Shown here: positions 4,888 through 5,395 of the stretch, one piece after another | Position numbering within the stretch: position 1 is the first letter of the stretch | How the letters are laid out: each line of letters begins with the position of its first letter | Assembly: GCA_030452275.1 (NCBI GenBank) | Contig: JAKDMR010000164.1 | Location: 1 to 5,395 of the forward strand | Direction: 5' to 3' | DNA from: Candidatus Nitrosocosmicus sp. | GTDB lineage: Archaea > Thermoproteota > Nitrososphaeria > Nitrososphaerales > Nitrososphaeraceae | Length of the DNA: 5,395 nucleotides | The notes under the pieces: generated by a model | Databases searched by the model: none | What the model saw: the letters and a program-made list of their open reading frames with translations, nothing else | What the model was told of the DNA's origin: nothing | Program-made: the position numbers and the translations under genes

Positions 4888-5355
4888 CTATCTTCCTTTG
4901 GTTACTTTGTTCTTTGGTTTCTCTGGAACATCAGAATGAGAGGGGATTTCAAAGCCTTGACCCAGTATACTTATTCTCTCAATGGATATCGCCTCTTTGG
5001 ATCTCAAAATACATTCCATAATTGTAATGATGAAGTTGGTTGAGGGTCCACAAATTATTATTATTTCTTTTCTCAAGCCGTCAAGTAATGATACTTTTTC
5101 CAAATCCTTAATAGAGACTATATCAAAAAACTTCAAAAGGTTGGGGTGTCTTTTCTCAACTTTGATTTTGCCGGAGTATATAAGAAATAGATTCAATCCT
5201 ACTATGATTGCGCTAGCAATAGCAAGGATCCCAGTGATCCCTTCAAATGCCCGACCCGTTGACCAAGTCCCGGTTGCCAGATGTATAATCGCTTCTTTAA
5301 TATTTTCAATGTATTTTATTGTTACTATGGATAGAAGTATTTGAGGCTGGGTCAT
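4888..5355 (-). CDS. Unrecognised membrane protein (155 aa), probably truncated by an amber codon
   Basis: I do not recognise the family. The N-terminus is a mildly hydrophobic amphipathic segment (residues 4-28). One clear membrane span lies at about 38-60 (FEGITGILAIASAIIVGLNL and onward), followed by a basic stretch (KIKVEKRH, 63-70) that predicts a cytoplasmic C-terminal side. A second hydrophobic stretch at 97-117 (EIIIICGPSTNFIITIMECI) is either a second span or a buried beta-helix core. The tail is proline- and lysine-rich (VPEKPKNKVTKGR). ATG 5355 follows an in-frame TAG 21 bases upstream, so it is the first available start; GGA six bases before it is only a weak ribosome site. A TATA-like TTTATT is too close to the ATG for the usual spacing. 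The frame continues beyond the stop for 100 codons, so the natural product was probably 256 residues. It heads the minus-strand cluster that ends with the Coq4-family gene. Confidence 0.68.
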   Translation of the reverse strand: MTQPQILLSIVTIKYIENIKEAIIHLATGTWSTGRAFEGITGILAIASAIIVGLNLFLIYSGKIKVEKRHPNLLKFFDIVSIKDLEKVSLLDGLRKEIIIICGPSTNFIITIMECILRSKEAISIERISILGQGFEIPSHSDVPEKPKNKVTKGR

Positions 5356-5395
5356 AATTCCAAACGAATAAAGCTAGTCTCATAGAGTATCATAT

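Noticed and set aside
4888..4890. Pyrrolysine or other dedicated amber recoding
   Set aside because: No amber-decoding tRNA or Pyl gene is visible, the suspected lineage is not known for it, and TGA and TAA also interrupt frames in this window, which points to general decay.
4982..5344. Plus-strand 120-codon ORF antisense to the membrane-protein gene
   Set aside because: The minus-strand frame continues coherently for 100 more codons beyond this overlap, whereas the plus-strand frame has no supporting promoter or context.
1..5395. tRNA, rRNA, CRISPR array, insertion sequence or origin
   Set aside because: I found no tRNA T-arm/anticodon pattern, no regularly spaced repeats, no paired terminal inverted repeats and no transposase motif on either strand.

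Overview
The window is AT-rich (roughly one-third GC by eye) and reads like archaeal DNA. Several genes have a TATA-type box A about 25-30 bases before the ATG and no Shine-Dalgarno site, which is the arrangement for leaderless transcripts. T-tracts sit where terminators are expected. Low coding density, many very small genes and small winged-helix proteins suggest an ammonia-oxidising Nitrososphaeria (Thaumarchaeota) archaeon, for example the Nitrososphaera/Nitrosocosmicus group. That lineage call is an inference.

Left part (1-1394): no intact gene longer than 60 codons. There are decayed reading frames: a plus-strand remnant entering from the left edge (about 2-538), a minus-strand 66-residue gene with a textbook TTTATA box and one frameshift (608-809), and a weaker minus-strand fragment (828-1111). 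Then comes a 56-residue helix-turn-helix candidate (1137-1307).

Middle (1395-3627): a 95-residue winged-helix protein (1395-1682) with a strong leaderless promoter; a stretch with only degraded frames (1683-2101); a minus-strand pair of an unrecognised 183-residue helical protein (2276-2827) and a 49-residue ORF 24 bases downstream (2102-2251); and two damaged plus-strand membrane-protein frames (2847-3070 and 3174-3627).

Right part (3642-5395): a minus-strand cluster. The first gene is an unrecognised membrane protein (4888-5355) whose frame continues for exactly 100 sense codons past its amber stop. A 29-residue ORF overlaps that frame's end at ATGA. Last is a Coq4-family gene (3642-4417), the only family recognised with confidence, split by a one-base frameshift in a run of four Cs (plus strand). 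Two T6 tracts follow its stop.

The common theme is broken frames. At least five single-unit indels lie in short homopolymer or dinucleotide runs, and several in-frame stops interrupt otherwise coding-like frames. The likeliest explanation is a degrading genomic region, possibly with some assembly indel errors. Stop-codon recoding is possible but not demonstrated.
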